Assembly (NCBI GenBank): GCA_024704765.1
Contig: JAKMXF010000307.1
Coordinates: 248,001 to 312,000 of the forward strand
DNA length: 64,000 nt
Source of the DNA: Oopsacas minuta
Taxonomy: Eukaryota; Porifera; Hexactinellida; Lyssacinosida; Leucopsacidae
Direction of reading: 5' to 3'
The position numbers were made by a program, and so were the translations under genes. The notes under the pieces were generated by a model. That model saw nothing but the letters and a program-made list of their open reading frames with translations. It ran no database searches and was not told the DNA's origin. Shown here one piece after another: positions 9,566-19,984 of this stretch; position 1 is the stretch's first letter; each line of letters opens with the position of its first letter.

Positions 9566-11083
9566 GGAAGCGTTGAAGACTCTAGTTCGCGAATATTATT
9601 CTCCAGATCGTTCTAAAATGGAGTTCTTGCAGGGTGTAGCACATCATTTCAGCCTGGGAGCCGATTAACATGTAAATCAAAGTATTATCTAGCCCTCAAT
9701 ACATTGATTAGAGATAATCCTTTAGATTAACATGTTAATCGGCTCCCAGGCTGAAATGATGCGCTACACCCTGCAAGAACTCCATTTTAGAACGATCTGG
9801 AGAATAATATTCGCGAACTAGAGTCTTCAACGCTTCCTCACTCTGTTGGGACCGCCTCCGCTTGGTTGGTGCATGGTGGCTTGCCAACGAGGTAGTTAGT
9901 ATGCCGCACCTCCACTAGGCTCTGCTCACGCTTGAGTGAGAGGATGAACTTCCATATGGTAGGGTGATGGCAGCCGACAGTGGCATTGAAGCTGCGGTGC
10001 CATGCCTCTACGGCGTTGGTTGTACGGGGGAGTCCTAAGGGCGTGCCGATGTGGTTGTTCCACAGGTGAATAGGGTACGTCGCCGCTACATGGTATCCGC
10101 TGGCAACTGTGCGGCCGATATACGTCCTCTCAAAGTAGTCGACTAGTTCGCCTATTTCAGGCGTAAGGGGGAGGTCCATTGCCACTTGATCAAACAGAAC
10201 GGGTACGTCTGCTGGTCGAGCAAAAGCAAGGGCTGGTATCCTCCGGATGCGCATAGCCAACTCTTCGTCATGTGTGTAGGCAGACTGCATCCCTACAGAC
10301 TGCACATGTCGCCAGATATTCTGTGTGAGGTGGAAGAGGCAGCACTTCACTACTGTGTTAGGCCAGACATGCTCAAAGCTGGTAATCGCGCCCTTCTCAA
10401 AGTCCAGGAGCATCTGTTGAGGCTGGGCAAGTGGACACAGTAGGCGGATCTGTTCCCACATCCTCAGGTAGGCAGCCTCCGTCTTGTTGGGCAGTAGCAC
10501 GAACAGGCTCGGTAACAGATGGCCGGTCTTCATAGGATCATCTCCTCCACGAAGTCCATGCACCACATACAGCTGGGCGAAGAGGGGAGGCGCCGTCTTG
10601 AAGGTGCCATCAGCTAGCCAGATCTTGCTTCGCGTAGCATCCCGAGGTTGTGTTGTGTCCCGAAGATGAGGAATCTGTGTACATCGTCTGCACCAGAGTA
10701 GTAGAGTAAGAACTGTCCTCCCTTGGCTGTCTCCTGGTAGACTGCTGGTAGAGCTAGCTCTGCTAGAGTGGTAGGCTGTGCTGGAGCTGTAAGTACACTA
10801 GCACGTTGACGTTGTATCGTCCGCTTCAGGCTGTCCAGTTTGGGGAGTTTAGCAGCAGTACCCTCTGATGCTGTTAGCAAACTCTCGCCCACTATGTGGT
10901 GTGTGCTATCCTGGACTCCCGTGCTTTCCTCTTCATGCCTGCCTTCGCTTCACAACAGTCCGCTGCCTGCTCGTCAGGCCCATGGGAGTGCTCATTCGTG
11001 CGCTTGACTATCACCATCCCTTTGGTATGAACTCTTGCTTTGCACACCCCTCTTTGCTCACACAACCAATGCGTCACATCTCC
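8320..11083. repeat. Large palindrome: two about 1.35-kb arms, 56-bp spacer (copy A)
   Basis: The sequence from about 8320 (GATGTGACGCATTGG) to 9673 recurs inverted from about 9730 to 11083. The spacer at 9674-9729 is unique. Arms differ by scattered substitutions and one-base losses, so they are not an assembly copy of one another. The right arm alone continues into the true 5' end of the gene. Confidence 0.95.
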
Positions 11084-11188
11084 AACTCTCCTCTGCACTC
11101 CAAATAAATATCCATCCTCCAACAGCTTGTCTCCTCCTCTTTGTGACTTGATCAGCCTAAAGGTTGGCTGATCAAGAGGTTCCGTCAT
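9838..11188 (-). pseudogene. MULE transposase, right arm of copy A (two frameshifts)
   Basis: This arm has the genuine N-terminus: start at 11188, then TFRLIKSQRG, the FLYWCH finger (GYLFGV...VTHWLCEQ...CKAR...HSH) and linker, MULE core and catalytic E. A one-base loss near 10914 (GG for GGG relative to the left arm) and another near 10632 split it into frames 11188-10892, 10892-10614 and 10566-9838. Apart from these it keeps the DDE residues. It shares copy-A-specific residues with the left arm (VLFDQV, SVGMQ, CPLAQ), which suggests recent gene conversion between arms. Confidence 0.88.
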
Positions 11189-11658
11189 TGTGAAGTTATA
11201 ATTTCAAAGATATATTGTGATGATTGTAATGATAGAACGAATCTGAGTTAGAACTAGATCATTTTCTATTTATGTCCGAGGATTGCAAATATCACAGGTG
11301 ATCACACCCTGTTTGCTACATTCCTCTTTACCAAATATAGGCCTAAGAGTATTTACTTCGTGTGTGTTTACTTAATACTTACTATAACAATCTTTGGAAT
11401 TCACATCATTAAATGGATTCATGGAATCATGTCATCTAAAATTAGAATTATCTATCCAATTAAGACTTTCCGTGTGTAGATATAATTATTAGAAAATTGA
11501 TTATTAACGTGTACTTAGATTAAATTAATTAACTAATATCATACTAAATTAGGTGCAAATTGTCGGTGGTGCGAATTGTCGGTATCCGGTAGAAAAGTGC
11601 TAATTTTAAATTCTCCATCCCCCCAGAAAAATCACCGATCTACGCCCCTACGTTAGCC

Positions 11659-12090
11659 TGATGACGTGGCTTACCTGGTTGCGGAATGATGCAAAGATTT
11701 GTAGCAATCATTGGGGTCGTGCCCCATTTGCACAGATAGCAGTGTTTTCCAACCCCTTTTAACGGCCTACCCCTAGCTAATATAGTTCTTTTCTTAAAAA
11801 TAATATAGATGTGTTCAAAAAAATGGTGTACATATATATACGTATAAGAAACTTTTGCATAGGTAGTACTTACGAAATTGCATTAACTATCGAAATTTGG
11901 GAATGGCTATTGTGCAACCCTGAGATAACTTCCAAATTTGATAGTTTTGATTATGGTTTTCCATCCATTTTTATTAATTTGTCAACTTTTGGTTCTTCTC
12001 GTGGATTTTGGGCTCAATTCGTGCACTACATTTCGTGACAATTCAATTCGTTTTACATGTAATTAGTATTCAAATTTCTGACAGTAGTTT
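11659..12090. other. No supported gene
   Basis: AT-rich flank after the outer hAT. The frame at 11811-12038 has no motif or splice support. Confidence 0.4.
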
Positions 12091-12229
12091 AGAAAGGACA
12101 GCACTGTGCGGCCCTACAAGGGCGTATCTAGTAGTTAATCAAGGTGGATATAGGTAGTGAGCGCCCAAATTCGATTAAATACCAACTACGCCCTTAAAGC
12201 GTCGCACAGGAACAGAGATGTTCTTTCCA
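12091..12229. mobile_element. Short palindromic MITE
   Basis: CTGTGCGGCCCTACAAGGGC at 12105 pairs with GCCCTTAAAGCGTCGCACAG ending 12210, extended by GAAAGGACA-like outer ends. The whole is about 140 bp and folds on itself. No target duplication could be read. Confidence 0.45.
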
Positions 12230-12819
12230 AACTCCGTAACGAATTCATTGTATTGCATTTATCTCACAGGTCATGAGTATTACCTACAACATATACAAGT
12301 TATATTGATAATGAATCAACAGAAATATGAATTCGTTAACAAATAAGTAAGTGTAAACAATAAGGTCTTAACAAGTTAAAATATTTAGGGGAGAAATTGA
12401 AGTTAGCACTCTTCAACAGCGATTGGTCGAGAAGATAGTTCTTGAAGATGAACTCTCATTAGCTACCAATAAATTGCACATATTATTTGCCAGTTTCTCA
12501 AATTATATGGAATAAAAACACCTTCCGAGCTCGAAATAATAATAGCTCTAAAGAAATATACAGAAGATTCATACGTGTCTGCTAAAGTGGAACTGCAACA
12601 AAAGATAAACGGTAAGATTTTAAATTATATCGTAATTATGAATGTATTGAATACATATATCATAGCAGTTTAACCGAATACGGACGGGAAAATGCGTGAT
12701 TTAATGGCGTCTGCAAGGTGCAAAAATCTCGTATTTGGTGCAGGAATTGGTCAAATAAATGTGGTAAAACTCGTGTTCAGGTAATTACGAACTTAAAATT
12801 TGGCCTAAATCGTTCAGGG
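12230..12819. other. No supported gene
   Basis: AT-rich. About 12430-12600 shows a weak frame (EKIVLEDELSLATNKLHIL) that could be a decayed transposase helix-turn-helix, but it cannot be assigned. Confidence 0.3.
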
Positions 12820-12870
12820 CAGGGGTTCCCAACCTAGGGTAAGCCAGGACTATTCCAGGGTGACGCAAGA
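12820..12870 (+). repeat. hAT left terminus
   Basis: CAGGGGTTCCCAACCTAGGG starts at 12820 and is a typical hAT end. It is probably the left end of the BED-hAT whose broken coding parts lie at 14527-14645 and 17252-19196 on the same strand. The link is inferred from order and orientation. Confidence 0.5.
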
Positions 12871-13092
12871 AGGTTGAATCATTTAAGAAAATTTCTTAAA
12901 ATTTGTAATTTTGATACCATGTATTTGGAAATGATCTAAAATAATATTTTGACAGAAGAATTGCAATAGCAATATTATATTGCCTAGAAAATGAACCTAG
13001 GGGCAATGATTTAATTACTTTTCCATTACACATAATTAAGTATGAATGTCTGTCAAGCAATAGGCCTGCGAAAATGTAAATGAAATTATATA

Positions 13093-14418
13093 CAGGGTGT
13101 TTCACAATTGATGTCCTATTGATAACTAAGATATTTTTAACAAACCAACAATAAAGTTAGATGAATTCTAGTACCCTCGGTAATTGTAATGTTTGACTAA
13201 TTAAAATTCATTCCCAACTTGAAAATAGCAATATTATAGTGACTTTTAGATTTGATCAAAAGGCTACTATCAACTTGCCTCGTAAATTAAGGCAAAAGAG
13301 TATAGTATTTCGGTCTGCAGTTGTGTTGTGTGAATGCTACAAGGTGGATTAACACAAAAAATTATAGCATCGAAATTCTCAATAAAATTAGAACCATTCG
13401 TCGATGGTAGAAATTATTTCAAAGTGGATATTTGCTCGAGAGCCAGACTCCTCGTTGAAGAAAAGCGTCCGTTCCGGCTGCAAATATAATTATATCCAAA
13501 TCAATCGATAAGAGGCGGCAATCTACTCGTAAACTATCGCGTAATCTGAAGTCTCATGATTATTCGATCTCAGTTACTACTGTATATTGTTATCTGACTA
13601 AACCCAGGGGGCGTGAAATCCTCAAACGACAGAGGGAACCTCTATTGACAGAAAAACAGAGAAATTCTCGACTCTACTTTCTGTCAGGAACGGCTAAATT
13701 GGACAGCTAAGGATTGGCGGAAGGTTTTATTTTCAGACGAGTCCCCATTCGAATAATACCAGCCTTCAAATCGTAAAATAATTGCATTTGGGCTCATAAT
13801 GCATCTGATGTTGAGCCAGTAAAAATGGTGAAACAGCCAATAAAAATTCAGGTCTGGGGAATGATGTCACGTCGTGCTGTCTCTGAGCTACATATCATAA
13901 CGTCTGGTCAAACAATAACGTCAGATAATTACATATGCGAGACCCTGGAGAAAACTCTCAAATCAACACTGGCTAGATAGAGAAAAACCGGCTCCGTTTT
14001 ACAACGGAAAATATTAGAAAACATGTCGGAAGGAATTTTCTAACGATGGCGCACCTGCTCTTCATGCCAAAAAGACACAAGAATGGCTGAAAGTCAACAT
14101 CAAATGTTTTGGGAGAAAGGAATATTGCCTGGAAATTCGCCTGATCTGAATCTCATAGAAAATCTCTGGTCTATGGTTCAAAGAGAACTCGATTTAAAAT
14201 GCAGTCAGGAGACCTGAAAACGCTCGAAAAAATCTCAAATCTGCATGGTAATCTGTCTCACCGAAATATTTGAACAACATGATTGATGGAAGGACAGAAC
14301 GTATTAGAAAATGTATCAAACTTAATGGAGGCTATAATGAAAGTAATTGTATTGATATATGAATTTTTTTCAAATTATTAGTCAATATTTGATAGGTCAT
14401 CAATTGTGAAAGACCCTG
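13093..14418 (+). mobile_element. Tc1-like element
   Basis: Inverted ends CAGGGTGTTTCACAATTGAT and, reverse complement, CAGGGTCTTTCACAATTGAT bound 1,326 bp with TA on both sides (13091-13092, 14419-14420). It encodes a plus-strand transposase broken by many stops. It lies inside the larger hAT relic. Confidence 0.9.
13320..14340 (+). pseudogene. Tc1-like (DD34E-type) transposase pseudogene
   Basis: Read across frames, 13735-13770 gives a FSDESPF-like first acid. 14040-14100 gives the NDGAPALHAKKTQEW region (second acid). 14150-14185 gives SPDLNLIENLWSM, where the catalytic residue is E, as in Tc1 rather than mariner/maT. At least three frameshifts or stops are present, so it is inactive. Its ends and third acid differ from the maT at 1788, so it is a separate lineage. 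Confidence 0.8.
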
Positions 14419-14526
14419 TAACTTTTACCAAAGAATCCTAAATAGTATATTATCACTCAATATATGATGGTTATTCAAGTTTCAATGAGTACTCTTTTGC
14501 AAAACTCTATCATTGACCGTAGAAAG

Positions 14527-14645
14527 ATGGCATCCAGCACAACAAATAATACTTCACCGAAAAAACGTCATCATTCCAACATGTACATGGCTTATGGTTT
14601 CACATCAATAGTGAAAGGTGGCGTAGAATATCCTCAATGCGCCAA
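14527..14645 (+). pseudogene. BED-hAT transposase, N-terminal piece
   Basis: Starts MASSTTNN and continues KKRHHSNMYMAYGFTSIVKG and EYPQC, matching the BED-finger start of the hAT at 28131. It breaks off where the unnamed element at 14648 begins and resumes after 17252 with VLSEGS. Confidence 0.7.
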
Positions 14646-14876
14646 TAACACTGATATACAAAATTGTAAAGGTTTTTGATGATTAAACAAAAATAGCTGA
14701 AATTGAATCATTTGAAGGGACTGTTTATGAATGAGTTAAGTATGTATTCACAACAGGTCTATAATTTGTAATTTTCTGGTTGGAAGATTGCACCAATATA
14801 CGATTAAATATATGAAATTATACATACATTCAGGTTTATTACCTACTAAATCACACTAATATTAACTATCACTAGC

Positions 14877-14942
14877 GCGCTAGCTTACTTGCGCTAGCGT
14901 TCTAACACTTCGTGTCCGTACTCGGCCTTCGGCCCTCGCTTT
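14877..14942. other. GC-rich island with hairpins
   Basis: GCTAGCTTACTTGCGCTAGC and CGGCCTTCGGCC can fold into stems inside an AT-rich region of unnamed copy 1. CACTTCGTGTCCG resembles the CTTCGTGTCC loop of the MULE hairpins at 7385. Function unknown. Confidence 0.35.
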
Positions 14943-15285
14943 GACTGTTAGTTTGTGTGATATTCAGAATCAGCGTACCCGATTACCCCACAATAACCGT
15001 TGAAACCACATTTCCAGGATTTTGAAATTTGTTTACCTTTTGTTTCCTATATATCCATATAAACAAGTTAAATTGATATATGACAAATCCATAAGTGTGA
15101 TTCGGATCAGCATATTCGCTAACCTTTAGTCAAGTTTCATGAAATTTGTATATTTTTCTGATTAACACCATAGATATATAGATACAAACATTTTTGCAAA
15201 TACGAATTCCACATTCCATTTCAGCTTCCTTAGCAACGGACAAACGGACAGACAACAATTGAGATTTAATAATATAGATTCATAT

Positions 15286-16985
15286 TTAATCGTCAAAAAA
15301 TTGTTTTTTCCTCGGCTTTCTTTTGTGTAGAACATCAGGCTTGTTGTGTTTCAAACACCAACAGTGGTCCGCCATCATACTGGAATTCCATTTTCTTTGG
15401 TATCTGTGTTCAATCTCACTAATATCCTGATGAAAACGTTCGCCTTGTTCTTCGCTTAGTGCCCCAAGATTTTTTGGAAAATAATTCAGGTGTGAGTGAA
15501 GGAAATGGATTTTTATAGACATTCTCGCACCGAGCATTTTGTAATTCTCTATTAATCTCTCGACAATGTCAGCATAGTTGTCAACTTTGTGATTTCCAAG
15601 GAAACTTTCCACCACATCACGAAAGCTCAGCCAAGCTTTCCTCTCTAGGCTATTTAATTTTTTAAGAAATTCATCATCTCTGAATAGCTCCCTTATTTGT
15701 GGTCCAACAAAGATGTCACCTTTAATCTTCACATCAGAAATTGCAGGGAATTTTTTCCACGAGGTACAAAAAACTTCCACAATCCTTGAGCAATGCCTTC
15801 ACAAAATTTTCCATTAAACCAAGTTTAATGTGAAGAAGTGGTGACAAGACATCGTTAGAATCCACAAGTGGTTCTTGAATAACATTGTGACTACCAGAAA
15901 CTAAATGGTCTCGATGCGACCACACTTTCTGGACGTAATGTCGAGCGTCTGCACGGCTATCCCACAAAGACAGAAAACATGGATATTTGGTGTAACCACC
16001 TTGTTGTCCAAGAAGTAATGATATGACCTTAAGATCTCCACAAATTAACCATCGATGCATGGTGTAATTTAGTGCATCTAGGAAGACTTTCATGCTGTCG
16101 TAAGTCTCCTTAATTTGAAAAGAATGTGCAACTGGAATACACGCAAGCTTGTTACCATCATGGAGTAACACTACCTCTAAACTTCTTTTAGAGGAATCAA
16201 TAAATAATCGCCATTCTTCAGAATCATATTTCACTCCAAGCTTTTCTACCAGACCAGGAATATTTCCACAATATACAAATGATGACTGTACGTGAAAATA
16301 TTTAAGGAAATCTTGTTCTCTAGTTCAATATTTTGAAATATTCGCCCCCGGAAGTAGTAAATTCTTCTCTTTTAGACGTGAAGCAAGAATTTCTGAAGAC
16401 GATTTTGGTAAATTGAGATCTCTTATTAGGTCATCAAGATCATCTTGATCAAAAAGCTGAGGAGAATTATCATCTGATGGGAGTATGTACTCATCAGAAT
16501 CTCTACTACTATCATTGTCACTGCTAATGTCCAATATTTCCAATGGAACTGGTACAGGTAGGTCCTCTGAATGTGGAACTGGCCTAATGGCGGACGGTAC
16601 GTCTGGGTACGCAATACTGGATTTATTCTTTTTTGTGATACGATCAATTTTCGTCATGCAGAAATAACAATCCGAAAGATGACACATTGGTTCTCTCCAT
16701 ATCATTGGAACCGCAAACGGCAATTTCTTTCTCCTCCCAGCATACCACAAGCGTAAGTTCTCAACACATGTCTTACAGGCATTGTGTGGAGCCCACGGCT
16801 TATCTTGATCCCCAAGATGGCATCCAAAATATGCGAAACAACAGCGTTCTACAGCCTTTGTGATATTTTTCCGTTGGTCAGTTGTAGTATACCTCCCACG
16901 GATATAACAAAACTTTTCAGAGAATTTTTACAAACCCGAGAAGCCACAAACAATAAAATGAACAAGATAAACTAACTGTCGAGTG
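15286..16985 (-). pseudogene. Unnamed transposon protein, copy 1
   Basis: From 5' to 3' on the minus strand: a cysteine-rich start (FCYIRGRYT; LGDQDKPWAPH; CKTC) at about 16960-16750, then MIWREP...DCYFC. Next come a low-complexity acidic stretch and FIDSSKRSL with LLHDGN (16200-16160), ICGDLKVISLLLG, CFLSLWDSRA and HIKLGLMENFVK. The 3' part has FVGPQIR, FLGN, MSIKIHFLHSHL, EEQGERFHQDI and WNSSMMADHCW. A stop after 16325 and a frameshift near 15780/15734 break it. The cysteine pairs suggest zinc binding. Conserved acids in FIDSSK, GDLK and EQGER are positioned like a DDE triad, but that is inference. Confidence 0.65.
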
Positions 16986-17251
16986 GAATAAAACAGATTA
17001 TAACTACTATTAGAGGAAATTTACATTACATAAGCAATTCAAACCAAATAAATGCGATAAGGGTGATGTGTAGAAAGGAATTTAGAAATATTTTGACCAC
17101 GTAGTCAATAAAGACCAACATAGCTAAAATAGAGATTTCTTACTTTTAGTACCCTTGAGAATGAAAAAATACATAATAATTCCCAATATATATCTACACT
17201 TTGTAAAAATAATAGAGAAAGAAGATCATCAAAAATGTTGTATATCAGTGT

Positions 17252-19196
17252 TATCTGAAGGTTCTGAGTGACAGCAGCTTGAAACTAACCCTATTGAAGC
17301 GACTTTCTTTAGTAATCATCCCTATTTGAAAGATGATGATATAACGGTTTACAAAAGGAAAGATGAAAGTCTGAAATGAATACTCCTAGAGAACGAAGGC
17401 CATTTCTACAAACAAAATGAGTCTGCAGTTCATGCTTCATACTTAGTTTCCTATAAAGTTGCTAAAGCAAAGAGGCCACATACTAATGCTGAAGATTTGA
17501 TTATCCCATCCTGCATAGATATTCTCCGCACAGTGCTTAGAGAAGAGCCTGTAAAAAAGCTAACCTTTATATCTCATTCAAACAAGACAGTAGAAAGAAG
17601 AATTAAAGAGATATCTACAGGTATTAAATAACAAGTTATTTTAGAGATAAAAGAAGCACCCACTGAATCTTTTTTCAATACAAATTGATGAATCGACAGG
17701 TGTATCCAATTGTGCACAATTGCTAGTTTTTGTCAAGTACATTAAAGGAGGCTTAAAGAAGAAGAATTCATATTTGGTGAACCTCTGGGAACCACAGCTA
17801 AAGGTGAATATATACTTGAGAAAGTTCAAACATTTTCCAAACTGAAGGTATAATATGGAATATTGTTTGTGGAAGTACAAGTGATGGTGCACCTGCTATG
17901 TTAGGTAGTCAATAGGGGATCCAAACTAGATTAAAACAACTAAATCACGATATCAAGATTTTACATTGTATGATACATCGACATCCACTTGCTTCAAGGA
18001 CGATGCCTCAGGAACTTAGGCATATAGTCTGAGATGTTGTGAAAATGGTGAACTTGATAAAGAGTAGTGCATTAAATTCACGAATAATCAAACTATTGTG
18101 TCAAGAATTTGATTCTGAATATGAAAAGTCTTATTCTACACTGAAGTAAGGTAGTTGTCAAAAGGAAATGTCATATCAAGATTTTGTAGGTTACAAATAG
18201 AGCTCAAGGTATTTATTCTAAGTTGTAAAAACGTCTTTCAATGAACACGCATTACGTACAATGCGTATTTATAATACGTATTATACGTTCAATCTACAAT
18301 AATTGATGACGCAATATCTATTATACTAATTTCTGCGTTCAATATTTTCTTCATAACAGTAATTCTCGAATTGTTAATGAGAAATCTCAGCATAGTTAAC
18401 CAAATTATATAATACTTGATAATAGTGTGACTTATACAAGTCTAACAATGTCAAAATCATATTTTTCGAGGTTAACCTATACGTATAATATTTCAAATAG
18501 ATCACGTATAACGTATTATATGTTTAATATGCATTATACATTATCGCGTATTATACAACTTAGAACTTTTTAGTCGAGATCATAGAGCTATTTCAAAAGA
18601 TTTCTTGGAATATTATCAATGAGAGATGGTTGCGTAAACTAGCCTACTTGGAGGATATTTTACTCGAATATACATACTGAATAAATCTCTTCAAGGTCAT
18701 GACGTTAGCGTAATTAACCTTTTGGTAAAAGTTCGAGCTTTCCTAATGAGAGACCAAGGTTAAAGATGGTAATATGGATATTTTGAAAACTGAGTGAAGT
18801 TTACATTAATACTACTGCCGTTAATGAAAAGAAATTATATTTGTCAGAAGTCAATGACTTGGATACGAAGTATATCAGAAATCCATCCAATACTCATGTG
18901 TCATCTCTTCCAGATTCTTTGCACGAAGAATTTCTAGATTTTTGAATGACTCCACAGCTAGTGAAATATTTGATTGAAATTCCCTGATATTTTTCTGGTG
19001 CAAAATTGCTGACTCTTAAAATGATTACTGCAAGTGCTGTGAAAATTCTTTTGCTCTTTCCTCCAACATATTTATGTGAATCGGGATTTTCTTCTATGTT
19101 CAACATTAAAACTAAATATAGGTCTCGTCTAAATGCTGAAGATGACCTAAGATGCACAATCTCTACAAAAACAAGTGGAGAACGATTGAAATAAGC
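17252..19196 (+). pseudogene. BED-hAT transposase, main degraded part
   Basis: Continues the hAT begun at 14527: VLSEGS, then SAVHASYLVSYKVAKAKRPH, EDLIIPSCIDILRTVL, ERRIKEIS, QIDESTGVSNCAQLLVFVKYI (first catalytic D), CMIHRHPLASRTMP and IKSSALNSR. The 3' end has LLLFPPTYLCESGFSSMFNIK, the C-terminal dimerisation region with catalytic E. Frameshifts and stops are frequent. A 350-bp AT-rich MITE interrupts it at 18216. The family is the ZBED/SCAND3-type hAT. Confidence 0.75.
18216..18565. mobile_element. AT-rich MITE in hAT relic
   Basis: TTCTAAGTTGTA (18216-18227) and TACAACTTAGAA (18554-18565) form perfect 12-bp inverted ends. They enclose 350 bp rich in TACGTATTATACG-like palindromes. It lies between hAT coding segments and has no frame of its own. 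Confidence 0.5.
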
Positions 19197-19259
19197 TTGA
19201 ATACATGACAAGTGAGTACCTTTAGATAAATATGTGAAAATAGGTGTAAGTATTAGCAA

Positions 19260-19960
19260 ATACTGATTAAATACAATACATGTTTGAATACAAATACAAG
19301 TACACAGAGAAGTTTATGTTAATATCAAATACAAATAATCGACAAAATTGCATATCAAATACAAATATAAATACGTATTTGCCTCAAGCCTGAGTAAGTA
19401 GAAACTAGAATACGAATTATTTCTAGACATCAAGGGTTGATTTTACGAAATGTGCCTGCGGAGATCCTTGAAGAAGATACAAACTCGATATTTGTAATAG
19501 TAATCGTAGTAGTAATTTTGCATATAAACCTTAGAAAAATAATGCTTGAACTGTCGATTGGTTAACGAGAAACGCAAATACTCGAATTAATATGTCACGG
19601 TTAATAAAAATGAAATAAACTATTATCCGCGAGTAGTTAAACCGCGAACGGCAAGGGCTGACTGTAATCTCTAGATGGGCGAAAAGAATGTGAAACACAT
19701 GAAGGTACTATCCCAATGGAATGAGAGTCACAAAGATTGAAATAATGATTGGAATACGACCCAAACAAGCGTGTATGTTAATCTCTGCGATTTGGTTCTC
19801 GAAGCAGCAATGTAGTAAGTCGGCCATAGTTCTGAATTATATAAATTTAATATGCTACTAGGGCGTGCCGTAAGCCTCGGGGGTGATATCATAGAATATG
19901 ATACAAACACTATACACACTAATTCACTATATTATATATTCAAAGTAATCCCCTCCTGCA
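19260..19960. other. Mostly empty; possible pogo/Tigger-like end near 19626-19664
   Basis: The reverse strand of 19626-19664 reads CAGTCAGCCCTTGCCGTTCG, similar to Tigger-type termini. No partner end or transposase was found. The rest holds nothing recognisable. Confidence 0.25.
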
Positions 19961-19984
19961 GATACACAAAGTTTTCCAAATAAA

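Larger units (their letters stand above)
7086..11588. mobile_element. Palindromic MULE transposon, copy A
   Basis: A 4,503-bp element flanked by the perfect 9-bp duplication GTAGAAAAG (7077-7085 and 11589-11597). Inverted ends share ATACCGACAATTCGCACC, followed by a second copy of the CGACAATTCGC unit. Nine-base duplications are characteristic of Mutator-like elements. Inside, two copies of a FLYWCH-MULE transposase gene face each other across a 56-bp spacer. Copy B at 51673-58170 has the same architecture. The left arm is intact as a reading frame; the right arm has two one-base losses. Confidence 0.92.
6215..11650. mobile_element. Non-autonomous hAT element hosting MULE copy A
   Basis: Left end CAGGGGCGTAGATCCCGG and right end, reverse complement TAGGGGCGTAGATCGGTG, are flanked by a perfect 8-bp duplication CGTTAGCC (6207-6214 and 11651-11658). 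Eight-base duplications and CAGGGGCG ends are hAT hallmarks. Without MULE copy A and its duplication, the element is about 0.9 kb and non-coding. The MULE inserted 53 bp from its right end. Confidence 0.85.
14648..17251 (-). mobile_element. Unnamed TIR transposon, copy 1 (HIKLGLMK family)
   Basis: The insertion interrupts a hAT coding region. Its borders are a 17-bp perfect inverted repeat ATAACACTGATATACAA (14645-14661) / TTGTATATCAGTGTTAT (17238-17254). The repeats extend inward as TTTTTGATGAT with a 7-base gap on one side. TA at 14646-14647 and 17252-17253 could be a target duplication. It contains the family's protein on the minus strand (15286-16985). I do not recognise the family by name. 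Confidence 0.7.

Noticed and set aside
10186-10443. Open frames antisense to the MULE transposase (also 8960-9217, 55543-55791, 56753-57001)
   Set aside because: They mirror the well-supported coding strand in all arms and have no motif of their own.
8320-11083. The MULE palindrome as an assembly artefact
   Set aside because: Arms differ by substitutions and small deletions, and the same layout with a reversed spacer occurs in an independent copy with its own target duplication.
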